Source: DATKYQ01 sp035528415 (GTDB taxonomy: Bacteria; Myxococcota; B64-G9). From it: DNA of 64,000 nucleotides. Shown piece by piece: positions 15,434 to 23,904 of this stretch (the first letter of the stretch is position 1; every line of letters starts with the position of its first letter). The stretch covers positions 38,979 to 102,978 of the forward strand of contig DATKYQ010000027.1 of the NCBI GenBank assembly GCA_035528415.1. Direction: 5' to 3'. The notes under the pieces were generated by a model. That model was not told the DNA's origin. It made no database searches and saw nothing but the letters and a program-made list of their open reading frames with translations. The position numbers and the translations under genes are program-made.

Positions 15434-17032
15434 TCAAGCGCGTGTCCTGCGCCTGCGCGAAAACCAAAGCAGAAGCAATCCCAGCGCGGCCAAACCCCCG
15501 GGTGAAGTCGTGAACCCGCAGAAGCAACCGCCCCGGTCGTCGAGACCTTGCTTGAGTTCGGTGACGGTCAGGGTGAGTGTTCGACTGACGGGTCCCTCGT
15601 GGCCGCCGACCGTCAGCACATAGTCGGTGGTGGCAACCGGGCTGACCTCGATCGAACCTGTGGGCGCTACCGGCTGGCCGTTGATGTCAAGCTGGTAGGG
15701 ATCGCTGACCGACCATTCGAGGATGGCGCTGTCGCCCGTGACGATCGTGTCAGGCGAAAGAGTGAATGTATCGATGGTAACCGCCCGGGCCTCGGGGTTG
15801 ACCACGATCTCCACATTGGCTGAGTCGCTCTGCTCGACCAGATTGCTTTCGGCGAGCAGACGGTATGTCGTGCTGCTGGTAGGTGTAACCAGGCTGCCGC
15901 CGTCTACCTCAACCGGCTGGCTGTCGAGCGTGACCTGATCTGCGAAGCTCGTCTGCCAGGCGAGTTGAACCTGGCCTCCCGTTTCAATGGTCCAGCGGTC
16001 GGGGGCGAATGAATCGATGTGCGGGCGGGGCGGCGGGGGATCACTCGGTTGACCGACCCACAGGTCGGGCCAGCCGTTGAAGCCGTCGCCGGCCAGAAGT
16101 TGGGCCTCGCCGGCCGTCTTACTGTCGAGTGCGTAGATGTAGAGGTCGTATGGTCCCGCGTTGTGATCGTCGTCAGTGGAGTGGGAAGCCAGCGCCCATT
16201 TCTCGTCGCTCGATATGCCGGGATGGTAGCACAGGTCCTGATCGGAAAATGGTGGGATCAGTAGCTGGTCTTCCTGGCGATTGGGAACATCAGGCGCTTC
16301 TCCCCAGCGGATCCCGTGGTCGCGCCCGGCTATCAGACCCCAGTCGCCGCTGGGGGCCACGCAGGGCATGCAGCCGACGCTGCCGGCCTTGGCCAGAAGA
16401 TGGAATGCCGGCGGATGAAGGCTGACGGCACCCACGCCGGCGTAGGCTTCCTCGCCTCGGGTCCGGGCCGCGAACCAACTTCCGTCCGGAGCCATGAAGC
16501 ACTCGTTCATGTCGGTGATGTAAGCGAAATGCTCGCGGGTCGAAAAGACGGAGACTTTCTCCTGCACGGCGCCGTACTCATCGAGGGTGACGCGCATGAT
16601 GCGCGTATGCTGGCTGCCGCCCTCCTCGTCCACTTGGGAGTAGAAAATCTCACCGCCCTCGCCCCAACTCGGCCAATAGCCGTTGTCGTCGATCTTGATC
16701 TCCTCACGCCCGTCGCCGATGCCGTGGATTGAGACGATGTAGAGCTTCCACATCTTGGTCTGGTGGTAACTCTGGCCGGGCAGCTTGGCCTTGGCGTAGG
16801 CCACCCACTTTCCGTCGGGGCTTATCTGGCACTCGATGTCCTCGCCGGGAGTGCCACTGGTGAGCGGCTTGATGTCCGACTTTTCGGGCAGAGTCATGCG
16901 ATAGATCTTGCGGCTCTCGGGACTGCGCTCCTCGCCCTTGGTCCAGACAAGGTAGCCGGTCGGCAGATCCGCCCGGGCCATGGTGGCGAACGATGCCAGG
17001 ATGGCGATGACTGGAATAAGTTTAACTTTCAT
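15434..17032 (-). CDS. Secreted PD40 propeller protein with MYXO-CTERM-like tail
   Basis: A 532-residue paralogue of the other two propeller proteins here. A signal peptide (about 1-21, ending ARA) is followed by PD40/TolB-like repeats (for example ISPDGKWVAYAKAK) to about residue 345. Two beta-sandwich domains follow (about 345-500, with the phrase VTPTSSTTYRLLAES typical of Ig-like Big/PKD folds). The end is GGCFCG, a hydrophobic helix and RRRRTRA, so it is probably anchored and processed at the envelope. The first propeller residues mention LVWTKGEE, matching the WVWASDR and LWVNEDR starts of its paralogues. The start overlaps the upstream gene by 11 bp, with AGAGGAAAA before ATG. Confidence 0.85.
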   Translation of the reverse strand: MKVKLIPVIAILASFATMARADLPTGYLVWTKGEERSPESRKIYRMTLPEKSDIKPLTSGTPGEDIECQISPDGKWVAYAKAKLPGQSYHQTKMWKLYIVSIHGIGDGREEIKIDDNGYWPSWGEGGEIFYSQVDEEGGSQHTRIMRVTLDEYGAVQEKVSVFSTREHFAYITDMNECFMAPDGSWFAARTRGEEAYAGVGAVSLHPPAFHLLAKAGSVGCMPCVAPSGDWGLIAGRDHGIRWGEAPDVPNRQEDQLLIPPFSDQDLCYHPGISSDEKWALASHSTDDDHNAGPYDLYIYALDSKTAGEAQLLAGDGFNGWPDLWVGQPSDPPPPRPHIDSFAPDRWTIETGGQVQLAWQTSFADQVTLDSQPVEVDGGSLVTPTSSTTYRLLAESNLVEQSDSANVEIVVNPEARAVTIDTFTLSPDTIVTGDSAILEWSVSDPYQLDINGQPVAPTGSIEVSPVATTDYVLTVGGHEGPVSRTLTLTVTELKQGLDDRGGCFCGFTTSPGGLAALGLLLLWFSRRRRTRA

Positions 17033-18284
17033 TTTTCCTCTTGAGTCTTATGAAGCAGGCGGCCAGGACGACGAGCAAGCCATAGGACAGAAAACTTTCG
17101 GCACCGCTTGCGGCAGTGCAGCCGCAGCTACCGGACACCAGGGCCGGGTCTCCGCCCGTGTCCGTAGCCGAGCCGTCAGAGCCCGCGTCAGTGGCCGAGC
17201 CGTCGGAACCCGCATCGTTGGTCGAGCCGTCGGAGCCTGCGTCCGTGGCCGAGCCATCTGAGCCTGCGTCTGGCTGTGAGCCGTCGTGCCCTCCGTCTCC
17301 ATCGACGCCGCCGTCCTGAACGACGCCTGTCGGGATGTACAAGCTGGGAGACTGATCTTCCCCGCTGTCGAAAGTCACACGTACCGCCGACTCCTGCGCC
17401 TCGCCGATTTTCCAGAGCCAGATCTCGCGAGTGCCGTTGGACTTCGACCCATCGAAGATTATCGCCCCGAAAGCCACCCAGTTCCCGTCGTTCGAGACGC
17501 GTTGGCCGTGGATGTAGAAGCTACTGCAATCGCAGGTGTTCTCCACTCCGATGAAGTGTAGCGACTCTCCGACCGACGGTCCGCCCTCGTCGAAGTCGGT
17601 TTTGAGAACCGGCCGGTTCGATGTCCGGGCGGTGGTCATTAAGTAGCTGCCGTCCGGCGCCCAGGCCGGGCTGCAATCTCCGCGCTGCATCATCGAGTTT
17701 GAAATGTATGTTTGCTCCTGCAGGTCGACGATTTCGGTGGTGTGTTCGGGAGTCAGGCGAAAGGTGAGCAGAAAACGCCCGCCGCGACGCATTTCGGCCG
17801 CCTGTGAAACCTGCTGACCGTTGTAGGGAGCATCCCTCGAGTCAAAAATCGTGCTCGTCTGGCCGGAAGCCAGATCGTATTTCAAAACACGATAGCCGTC
17901 GCCGGCCACGGCGGTGATCGCCGCCCCGTTACGCGTCCAACTGGCGGTGTCCGCCCCGGGGATAACCAGGCTTGCATTACTGAAATCGGCGTCCATAGTG
18001 AAGACGCCTTCGGGATCGCGGACGAACAAGATCCTGGTGCCGTCCGGCGACCAGCGCGGATTGCCCTCGGTTGCGCCGGCCGGTGAGATCAGTTGCGGGC
18101 TGGGATCGCCGATGGTCATGTAGAAGATGCGATCTTCATTGACCCACAACAAGCGTGCGTCCGGCAGACGGGCCGACAGCGAGTCGAGAGCGGATTGCTC
18201 CGGGGCGCTGGGCGTGATCGGCGACGCCGCGACGCTGCCGGCCGTCAGGACGACCCATAGAATTGCTGTCGTTGGCCTTTGCAA
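17022..18284 (-). CDS. Secreted PD40 propeller protein with Asp/Ser repeat spacer and MYXO-CTERM-like tail
   Basis: About 420 residues. I choose TTG 18284 as start because AGGAAGGG lies just upstream and the product then begins with a good signal peptide (MQRPTTAILWVVLTAGSVAA). An in-frame TTG at 18320 would overlap the upstream gene and hide the signal. PD40 repeats (WSPDGTRILFV and others) fill about 30-335. A spacer of four 9-residue DAGSDGSAT-type repeats leads to SGSCGC, a hydrophobic helix and RLKRKNES. The protein is a third member of the local propeller family and shares its operon with the second one. The gene probably arose by local duplication and divergence, judged from similar architecture only. 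Confidence 0.85.
   Translation of the reverse strand: MQRPTTAILWVVLTAGSVAASPITPSAPEQSALDSLSARLPDARLLWVNEDRIFYMTIGDPSPQLISPAGATEGNPRWSPDGTRILFVRDPEGVFTMDADFSNASLVIPGADTASWTRNGAAITAVAGDGYRVLKYDLASGQTSTIFDSRDAPYNGQQVSQAAEMRRGGRFLLTFRLTPEHTTEIVDLQEQTYISNSMMQRGDCSPAWAPDGSYLMTTARTSNRPVLKTDFDEGGPSVGESLHFIGVENTCDCSSFYIHGQRVSNDGNWVAFGAIIFDGSKSNGTREIWLWKIGEAQESAVRVTFDSGEDQSPSLYIPTGVVQDGGVDGDGGHDGSQPDAGSDGSATDAGSDGSTNDAGSDGSATDAGSDGSATDTGGDPALVSGSCGCTAASGAESFLSYGLLVVLAACFIRLKRKNES
17158..17277 (-). repeat. 27-bp tandem repeat coding for DAGSDGSAT spacer units
   Basis: About four imperfect copies of a 27-bp unit lie in the 3' part of the PD40 gene. They are in frame, so copy-number change would lengthen or shorten the surface spacer without breaking the gene. 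Confidence 0.7.
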
Positions 18285-18309
18285 ATGCCCTTCCTCTTTA
18301 TTTTCTACG

Positions 18310-19296
18310 TCACGGCTCAACCAGCAGGACGATGAAGATATCGTCCTTGGGCGAGACGCCCTGGATCACCTTGAACGGGTACTGGAAAGTGCCGATGCCG
18401 CTCGAGGTGAAGGCCTCTCCCAATCCGCTTGCGGGGCGCATGTCGAAGTCGGAATACAGGTCGTCGAGAATCTTGTTGTCGATCAGCGAATTCAAGTCGG
18501 CCACCGACAGCTTGGGCGTGACGTAGGCGTTCACCAGTTGGTCGAAAACCTCGGATGTGAAATGGGCCGGGTCGATCTTGCCGTAGATCTCCTTGTAGCC
18601 GTCTCCGTCCGAGTCGCTGATCCCCGCGCCCAGATCGACGTAGTTTTCGAAAACAATCTCCAGCCAGATCTCGCCGGAGTGCAGGTATATGTGCTGGATG
18701 GTTTGAGGCGGGAGAGTGGCGCCGTCTACACCCCACTTTTGCCCCTTGACCGCGTTGTAGCCGTAGTAGAGGTTCAGGATCTTGCTCGAATCCCAGTCGA
18801 CAGCCAGATAGACCATCACGGCCGGCAACCACAGTGGCGCGTTGGACTGCTCAGCCGCCGTTATCGGTGTCTCGGCCAGGCTGTCGACAATGGAAGTGTT
18901 GTCCAGCAACTGTTGGCCCTGGTTGGGGGCCAGGTCGGACAGCGCGAAGTCGAATCCCGCCGGAGCCGGATCGAGTGTCGGCAGCGGGTCAGGCGTGATG
19001 TGCGGCTCTGAAGACGTATTCTTGTAGATTCCCGGGTTGCGGAAATAGAGCGCCTTCTCGGCCTCGCAGCGGGTGGGCCCGGTCAGGTAGCGTAAGGCTA
19101 TCTTGTCCGTGGACCAGTCGAAAGACTTATTATAGCTGTCGGCCAGCGCATGGTCTGCTGATGCCACGCAGAAATCACCCTGGTGGTCCGCACACTCGTC
19201 GCCGTTACCGTCGCCGCCCCCGCAACCGGAAAGCTGAAGGCACCCAAGAGCAATCGAACCGCAAAGCGCATAAACCCTTTTTCGCAATCGTATCAT
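18310..19296 (-). CDS. Lipoprotein of unknown function (first gene of the PD40 operon)
   Basis: A 328-residue protein with a lipoprotein signal (LQLSGCGGGDG; lipidated Cys at about residue 25), so it is attached to a membrane. The mature part has no motif I recognise; it contains acidic, possibly calcium-binding text (SDSDGDGYKE at about 225) within a predicted beta-rich region (HIYLHSGEIWLEIVFEN). GGAGGTTGAAAT precedes ATG 19296, and a promoter lies some 60 bp upstream. It heads a run of six co-directional genes (to 12163) with short gaps or overlaps, so it is probably made together with the propeller proteins, the TPR membrane protein and the SGNH hydrolase. Confidence 0.75.
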   Translation of the reverse strand: MIRLRKRVYALCGSIALGCLQLSGCGGGDGNGDECADHQGDFCVASADHALADSYNKSFDWSTDKIALRYLTGPTRCEAEKALYFRNPGIYKNTSSEPHITPDPLPTLDPAPAGFDFALSDLAPNQGQQLLDNTSIVDSLAETPITAAEQSNAPLWLPAVMVYLAVDWDSSKILNLYYGYNAVKGQKWGVDGATLPPQTIQHIYLHSGEIWLEIVFENYVDLGAGISDSDGDGYKEIYGKIDPAHFTSEVFDQLVNAYVTPKLSVADLNSLIDNKILDDLYSDFDMRPASGLGEAFTSSGIGTFQYPFKVIQGVSPKDDIFIVLLVEP

Positions 19297-19353
19297 ATTT
19301 CAACCTCCAATTTGATGTTGCCGCCTCAATAAGTCATGAGCCTGATAGGAATC

Positions 19354-19383
19354 ATTATGAGTCGCCCGGCCGAAAGTTGTCAA
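19354..19383 (-). promoter_or_regulatory. Sigma70-type promoter for the six-gene secreted-protein operon
   Basis: On the minus strand TTGACA (19383-19378) and CATAAT (19359-19354) are 18 bp apart. Transcription would start near 19347, about 50 bases before the ATG at 19296. The -35 element overlaps the stop codon of the AlgJ-like gene. Confidence 0.55.
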
Positions 19384-20600
19384 TCGCCGTGCGTCTTGGT
19401 TTCGGCCGCCTCGGCTGCGAAGGAAATTATCTGCCAGCCGCGCATGCCGAATCGGATGTCGCGTTCCACGAACTCCCAGATAATCAGGCGCTTGCCGGCC
19501 AACAGGTCTGTCTTGCGGGCCAGTTGCTGGCGAACCAGGGTGGAGGCTCCGCCGTCGTTGACAATGGAGGACAGCGGAAGCTGCAACTCGTAGGCCAGGT
19601 TGGCGATAATTCCGGCCGCCCCGGGCTCGTCGGTCTGGAACACACGCGAGAAGCTGTCTCCCAACATCAAAATAGGCGAGTCGCCGTCCGTGTAGAGTTC
19701 ACCGGATTCGCTGTCGCTTACCTGGTAGCAACGGGTGGTCTCTGCGGGAAACAGGAATTCCTGCAGCGGAAGGCGGGTCATGCGCGGGATGTCTCCCGGC
19801 CGGCTCACGATTGTCTCATTCCGCACATAGCGTCGCCGGTGTTCAAGCTCCTGGTACCAGGGCTCCTGCTTCACCCGCGCCGCTATGGCCGCGGCGACGA
19901 GTCTCACTCCCAGTCCGCTTACATGCGTGTCCGTTGTCATGTAGAGAGGCTCACCCCGCGAATCGGCGGCTTTTCGCTCAGCTGTCAGCAACGTGTGTAT
20001 GTCCAGCGACTCGACCCCTTTTTTTCGAAGCTCGTCCATAAAACGTATGCTGTTTTTATAGACAGGGGTAGCTGGTGCCACCCAACGGCTGAGTTTGTCC
20101 GGATAGATGCCGGCCTTGCCGGGCATGATCACTATAAGCAGCTTGATGCCGCGCTCATTCATTTGCCCCGCGAAATCGGCAATGATCTCGACGGGATCAC
20201 CGCCTTTTTGTGTGTCGGCATCTCCCGAGCCGACAACCGTTCCGCTTGCCTGGATCTTGACGCCCGGGAGATCGCGGAAGTAGGGCTCCGTCAGGTAACG
20301 GACGCCCGTCTGGAAGAAGTACCAGTTGTCCCGGCCGGCCAGCGCCTTGGCTCCCATGTCACCCATGGCGAAATAGCGTACCAGTTGGAAAGGTGGCCGC
20401 ACGGTCTCTTCGAAGAAGGAGTAGTCTTCCAGATCGGCCTCGAAGGAGCGCAAGTGCTTCTCGGTGGGAGCCTCTCTGAAAAGCTCGATCACCTGCGGAC
20501 TGTCGCCGGCGGCCAGGTCGAGGATGGCCTGGGTGACCGGCACGGCGTAGATGATGCCTAAAAACAAGGCGACCAGAACGATTTTCTTGAGATTGGACAC
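19380..20600 (-). CDS. AlgJ/AlgX-like SGNH O-acetyltransferase
   Basis: A 406-residue protein with an N-terminal membrane anchor (KKIVLVALFLGIIYAV) and a periplasmic SGNH-like domain. Motifs match AlgJ/AlgX: a GRDNWYFF region near residue 100, the Asp-x-His pair in TDTHVSG, and the nucleophile Ser in MLGDSFSR. Such proteins take acetyl groups exported by an AlgI-type MBOAT protein and place them on a polysaccharide. The GTG start at 20600 (GAGGGGA upstream) lies 8 bp after the stop of the MBOAT gene; upstream in-frame starts would overlap that gene. The modified polymer is unknown, as no alginate synthesis genes are visible here. Confidence 0.85.
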   Translation of the reverse strand: MSNLKKIVLVALFLGIIYAVPVTQAILDLAAGDSPQVIELFREAPTEKHLRSFEADLEDYSFFEETVRPPFQLVRYFAMGDMGAKALAGRDNWYFFQTGVRYLTEPYFRDLPGVKIQASGTVVGSGDADTQKGGDPVEIIADFAGQMNERGIKLLIVIMPGKAGIYPDKLSRWVAPATPVYKNSIRFMDELRKKGVESLDIHTLLTAERKAADSRGEPLYMTTDTHVSGLGVRLVAAAIAARVKQEPWYQELEHRRRYVRNETIVSRPGDIPRMTRLPLQEFLFPAETTRCYQVSDSESGELYTDGDSPILMLGDSFSRVFQTDEPGAAGIIANLAYELQLPLSSIVNDGGASTLVRQQLARKTDLLAGKRLIIWEFVERDIRFGMRGWQIISFAAEAAETKTHGD

Positions 20601-20608
20601 GCTTCCCC

Positions 20609-22012
20609 TCAGAACTGGAAATAGAGAAACGGGTTGAAGGCCTGGGCGAACATGGCAGCACAGGAGACGACGAACAAGACAACCAACACCGGGACCTTGG
20701 CCCAACTCAACTTCTCTGCGAAGTCCCATGCCTGGGTCTTGAAACCTGAAAGCAGCGCACACACGGCCAGCATGAACAGGCAGTTGAAAGACAGCAACTG
20801 GCCGTACAACAAACCGGCTGATGGTGCTGAGGAAGTCAGGCCGAACATGGATCCAACATGCCTAAGTGCCTGGCCCATGTTGTCGGCCCTGAACGGAACC
20901 CACGAAATTACCACCAGCCCGAATGTCATTGCCACCCGCACAGGATGCGGCAGGCCGGCGTAGTAGCTTTTCTTGCCGATCAGACGCTCGGCGATCAGCA
21001 AGGCGCCGTGGTAGGCGCCCCAGACAACGAACTGCCAATAGGCCCCGTGCCATAGCCCGCCCAGCAACATTACGGTAGCAAGGTTGAAATACGTTCGCCG
21101 GGCCCCGCGCCGGTTGCCGCCCAACGGGAAGTAAAGGTAGTCCCTGAGAAAGGTGGACAGCGAGATGTGCCAGCGGCGCCAGAAGTCCGTGATCGACTCG
21201 GACTGGTAGGGCGAGTTGAAGTTCTTGGGGAACTCGAACCCGAACATACGCCCCAGCCCGATGGCCATGTCCGAGTAGCCCGAGAAGTCGAAGTAGATCT
21301 GAAAAGTAAAGGCCAGCGCGCCCAGCCAGGCGACAAGCGCGCTCGGCCCGTTGACGGCGAAGGCGGCATCGGCGATCGCGCCGACCGGGTTTGCCAGCAA
21401 GATCTTCTTGGCGAAGCCGAGTATGAACAGCATCACACCTGATGAGAAAAGATCCAGGGTGTGGCGGCGGTTGTCGAGTTGTTCGGCGATGGTGTTGTAG
21501 CGCACAATCGGTCCGGCGATCAACTGCGGAAACAGTGCCACGAAACACGAGAAATCGACGAAACGGCGCACCGGCTTGGCCGTCCCGCGGTAGACGTCGA
21601 TGGTATAGCTCATGGTCTGGAAGGTGTAAAAAGATATGCCAATAGGCAGCGTGATCCTGAGTACCTCGAATCCTTGAGCCCCGAAAAGATGCAGCATGGT
21701 ATTCAGGTTTTCCTGGGTGAACATGGCGTACTTGAATACCGCCAGCAGGCCCAGGTTGGTGCACATCGAGACTATCAGCGCCAGCTTGCGGCGGCGCTTG
21801 CTCGCCCCGGCTGCGGAGATCACCCGCCCGGCGACGTAGTCGACCATGGTTGAGGTCATCATCAAGGTGACGAACCACGGCTTCCACCAGCCGTAGAACA
21901 GGTAGCTGGCGACGGTCAAGAATAGGTTGCGGAATCGGCGCGGCAGCAGGTAGTAGACCAGCAGGCAGGCCGGAAGAAAATAGAAGACGAAAATGTGAGA
22001 GGTGAAGACCAT
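20609..22012 (-). CDS. MBOAT-family O-acyltransferase (AlgI-like)
   Basis: A 467-residue polytopic membrane protein. It has the family landmarks FYTFQTMSYTIDVYRG (middle), DFSGYSDMAIGLGRMFGF, DFWRRWHISLS and the catalytic His in LWHGAYW. AlgI-type proteins move acetyl groups across the inner membrane for polysaccharide O-acetylation. It is followed by the AlgJ-like gene at 8 bp and preceded by a small secreted protein gene at 23 bp, so the three form an operon. Length and motif order are normal for the family. Confidence 0.92.
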   Translation of the reverse strand: MVFTSHIFVFYFLPACLLVYYLLPRRFRNLFLTVASYLFYGWWKPWFVTLMMTSTMVDYVAGRVISAAGASKRRRKLALIVSMCTNLGLLAVFKYAMFTQENLNTMLHLFGAQGFEVLRITLPIGISFYTFQTMSYTIDVYRGTAKPVRRFVDFSCFVALFPQLIAGPIVRYNTIAEQLDNRRHTLDLFSSGVMLFILGFAKKILLANPVGAIADAAFAVNGPSALVAWLGALAFTFQIYFDFSGYSDMAIGLGRMFGFEFPKNFNSPYQSESITDFWRRWHISLSTFLRDYLYFPLGGNRRGARRTYFNLATVMLLGGLWHGAYWQFVVWGAYHGALLIAERLIGKKSYYAGLPHPVRVAMTFGLVVISWVPFRADNMGQALRHVGSMFGLTSSAPSAGLLYGQLLSFNCLFMLAVCALLSGFKTQAWDFAEKLSWAKVPVLVVLFVVSCAAMFAQAFNPFLYFQF

Positions 22013-22035
22013 TCAGCGGGCGGACTGGGAGACGA

Positions 22036-22452
22036 TCAGGCCGGGTCCGCCTTCAGGCACCAGTAACGTGTGCTCTTTCTGTCGGTCGCGAAGTAGTCGT
22101 CGATGACTGCGTCCTTCCAAATTTTTTCAAGGTTGGGATCGAGCAATAGCTTGTGTACATCTCCCACCTTGAAGCGCTTGAGCTTGCCACCGACGAACTT
22201 CTTCATCTTGCCCTTGATCTTATTGCGTGGCCGGCGCGGCTTGTAGTGGGCCACCAGGATGGTTTGCTTGTCCATCTTTCCGCCCTGGACCTCGTACTTC
22301 ATGACGAAGGCATAGTCATAAAGATCGTCCGGCGGGAACTTGCTGGGAATATCGACCAGCTTGGCTGTAACTTCAAGAGGCTTCTTATCGCCGCCGGAGG
22401 CGGGCGAGGAAAACAGGCACAAAACGGCAATCAGGGCTAAAAACCATCTCAT
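22036..22452 (-). CDS. Small exported basic protein in the O-acetylation operon
   Basis: A protein of about 138 residues with a signal peptide (MRWFLALIAVLCLFSSPASG) and a Lys-rich mature part (for example KIKGKMKKFVGGKLKRFKVG). I do not recognise a family. ATG 22452 is preferred over ATG 22476 because GGGAGG sits about 10 bases upstream and the signal peptide then starts correctly. Its basic surface would suit binding of an acidic polymer, and it lies 23 bp before the MBOAT gene, so a role in handling the polysaccharide is plausible but unproven. Confidence 0.7.
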   Translation of the reverse strand: MRWFLALIAVLCLFSSPASGGDKKPLEVTAKLVDIPSKFPPDDLYDYAFVMKYEVQGGKMDKQTILVAHYKPRRPRNKIKGKMKKFVGGKLKRFKVGDVHKLLLDPNLEKIWKDAVIDDYFATDRKSTRYWCLKADPA

Positions 22453-22538
22453 GACGTCATTACCTCCCGGTTTCATGTGTTGAGACGATGGAAACCTATC
22501 TGAAAATCAATTTGCGGTAAAGAATAATAAAGCCCTGT

Positions 22539-23021
22539 TCAGTCCAGGGATAGGAACCAGAAGGTTAGGGCGAAGTCTGCGACGGCCAAGCCTACGCCCA
22601 GAAGCAGCAAGGGCATTCCTCCCACCACGCCGCCCGGCACCAGGAAGGCTTCCTCGGGTTTTTTAGGATTGTAGTAGACAGGGATTTGCTGGCCCGGCTT
22701 GAAGACCTTGACGATGTTTTCGGCGGGTCCGCTCTTGGTGTAATAGGTCGTGTCGGCGGCGATGCGTGAACCGCTGAACTCGATGTCGGAGACGGTGTAG
22801 CCGTAGTTCACTTCCACCCAGAAGGCATCGAAAAGCTTGCCGCGCCGGCCGGGGCGCGTGCCCTGGGCGACGCGGGCCGAAAGCAGGCGGCCTTCGGTTT
22901 GTGGCCAGGCATACCGGCCGCGGGTGCGGAAGTACTGATACAGGAGGCACAGGGCGGCCACACCAAAAACGCCCGGGACGGCGATCTTGGCTGTCAGGAG
23001 CTGTGTGGCTGGATCGAGCAT
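22539..23021 (-). CDS. DUF3592 membrane protein
   Basis: A 160-residue protein with one N-terminal membrane helix (about 10-28), a soluble beta domain, and a C-terminal hydrophobic helix (about 128-155). The soluble part has DUF3592 hallmarks: WPQTEGRLLSARV, the VNYGYTV strand, the GSRIAADT turn and VYYNPKKPEEAFL. Members are widespread and of unknown function. It stands 62 bp from the upstream O-acetylation operon and 16 bp after TrmO on the same strand, so it may be co-transcribed with trmO. Confidence 0.8.
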   Translation of the reverse strand: MLDPATQLLTAKIAVPGVFGVAALCLLYQYFRTRGRYAWPQTEGRLLSARVAQGTRPGRRGKLFDAFWVEVNYGYTVSDIEFSGSRIAADTTYYTKSGPAENIVKVFKPGQQIPVYYNPKKPEEAFLVPGGVVGGMPLLLLGVGLAVADFALTFWFLSLD

Positions 23022-23037
23022 GGTCTCGTCTCGCTAA

Positions 23038-23535
23038 TCAGTCGTCATGGTGCCGGTGGGAAATGCCGCGCACGTGTTCGAGGAGATGACGGTGCCCCTC
23101 GATGCCCTCGATCCAGCCGTAGTTGGCGTCGGCCTTGGAGTCGAGTTCGGCTATGTAGGGCTTGATGTCCAGAAGCGGCGTGCCGTCGTAGACGTCGATC
23201 AAGCTCGTCGTCAGGACGTTGCCCTCGATGGCGATCAATCTGACGACGCTCAGCCCGATCCGGGCCGGGCGATCTGGAGCCCGGCTGGCGAACAACCCGA
23301 CCTCGCGCCCGCCGGCCCAAGGGGGCTTGACCCGCATGGATATCTTTTTACCGGCCAGGTGAAGCCCGAAAAGGACGTAGATGTAGTTGAATGCCTCGAG
23401 ATCGGCGAGGCCCTCCTGGTAGCGCGGGTCGAGTTCGATCCGCGCCCGGCCCTCCTCGCGTTCGACGGGCTGGCTGGGGCAGAAATCGTCGGGATGAAAT
23501 GGCGTGTGAATGACCCCGATGGGTTCGATCTGCAT
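23038..23535 (-). CDS. trmO: tRNA (t6A37) methyltransferase TrmO family
   Basis: A 165-residue single-domain protein of the TsaA/TrmO (UPF0066) family, which methylates threonylcarbamoyladenosine at position 37 of certain tRNAs using S-adenosylmethionine. The start IEPIGVIHTPF, the PSQPVEREEG stretch, and the C-terminal SLIDVYDGTPLLDIKPYIAELD block are typical. ATG 23535 has AGGAG at good spacing; an ORF extension to 23808 is out of family and ignored. The end is His/Asp-rich (HRHHDD). Lone TrmO domains of this length are normal in bacteria and archaea; substrate tRNA is not predictable. Confidence 0.9.
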   Translation of the reverse strand: MQIEPIGVIHTPFHPDDFCPSQPVEREEGRARIELDPRYQEGLADLEAFNYIYVLFGLHLAGKKISMRVKPPWAGGREVGLFASRAPDRPARIGLSVVRLIAIEGNVLTTSLIDVYDGTPLLDIKPYIAELDSKADANYGWIEGIEGHRHLLEHVRGISHRHHDD

Positions 23536-23665
23536 GGTTCGCTCCTCGTTCACCTTCATTGCTGCGCATGGTATATACCAACATGGCCCGTGAGGGCACC
23601 ATTTTCTTGCCCGACAAGATTGACGCTCGGGGAGCGGAATCGTAAGATTCCCGCCGGAGGTCGGC

Positions 23666-23857
23666 ATGTCGTCGAAGACCATCGTCAAGCACTCGGAAGA
23701 GCTGAAAAGGGCCGTGCGCTGGGTCGCGGAGCGCAAGCGGGCCGAGCCGCAATTGAGGCTCGCGATGCTACTTGCCGAGGCCGGCCCGCGTTTCAACCTT
23801 TCTCCCAAGGACCAGGACGGGCTCAGGCTGCTGCTGCGGGAAATGGACGAGGTCTGA
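23666..23857 (+). CDS. Small conserved-looking helical protein
   Basis: A 63-residue protein with GGAGG 5 bases before the ATG. It is predicted to be helical and charged (KHSEELKRAVRWVAERKR, then LSPKDQDGLRLLL). I recall short proteins of this pattern in deltaproteobacteria, with a Lys-His-x-Glu-x-Leu start, a middle GPRFNLSP-type motif and no known function; that recollection is not checked. It is divergent from trmO and converges with the large AgmX-type gene. It is easily missed because of its size. Confidence 0.65.
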   Translation: MSSKTIVKHSEELKRAVRWVAERKRAEPQLRLAMLLAEAGPRFNLSPKDQDGLRLLLREMDEV

Positions 23858-23904
23858 GTAAAAGGGGTCGCTTTATCGATGACACACCTATCTGTTGTGC
23901 TCTT

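Noticed and set aside
17158..17277. Short-period repeat that could suggest a CRISPR array
   Set aside because: The units are contiguous, in frame and without unique spacers; they encode a DAGSDGSAT spacer.
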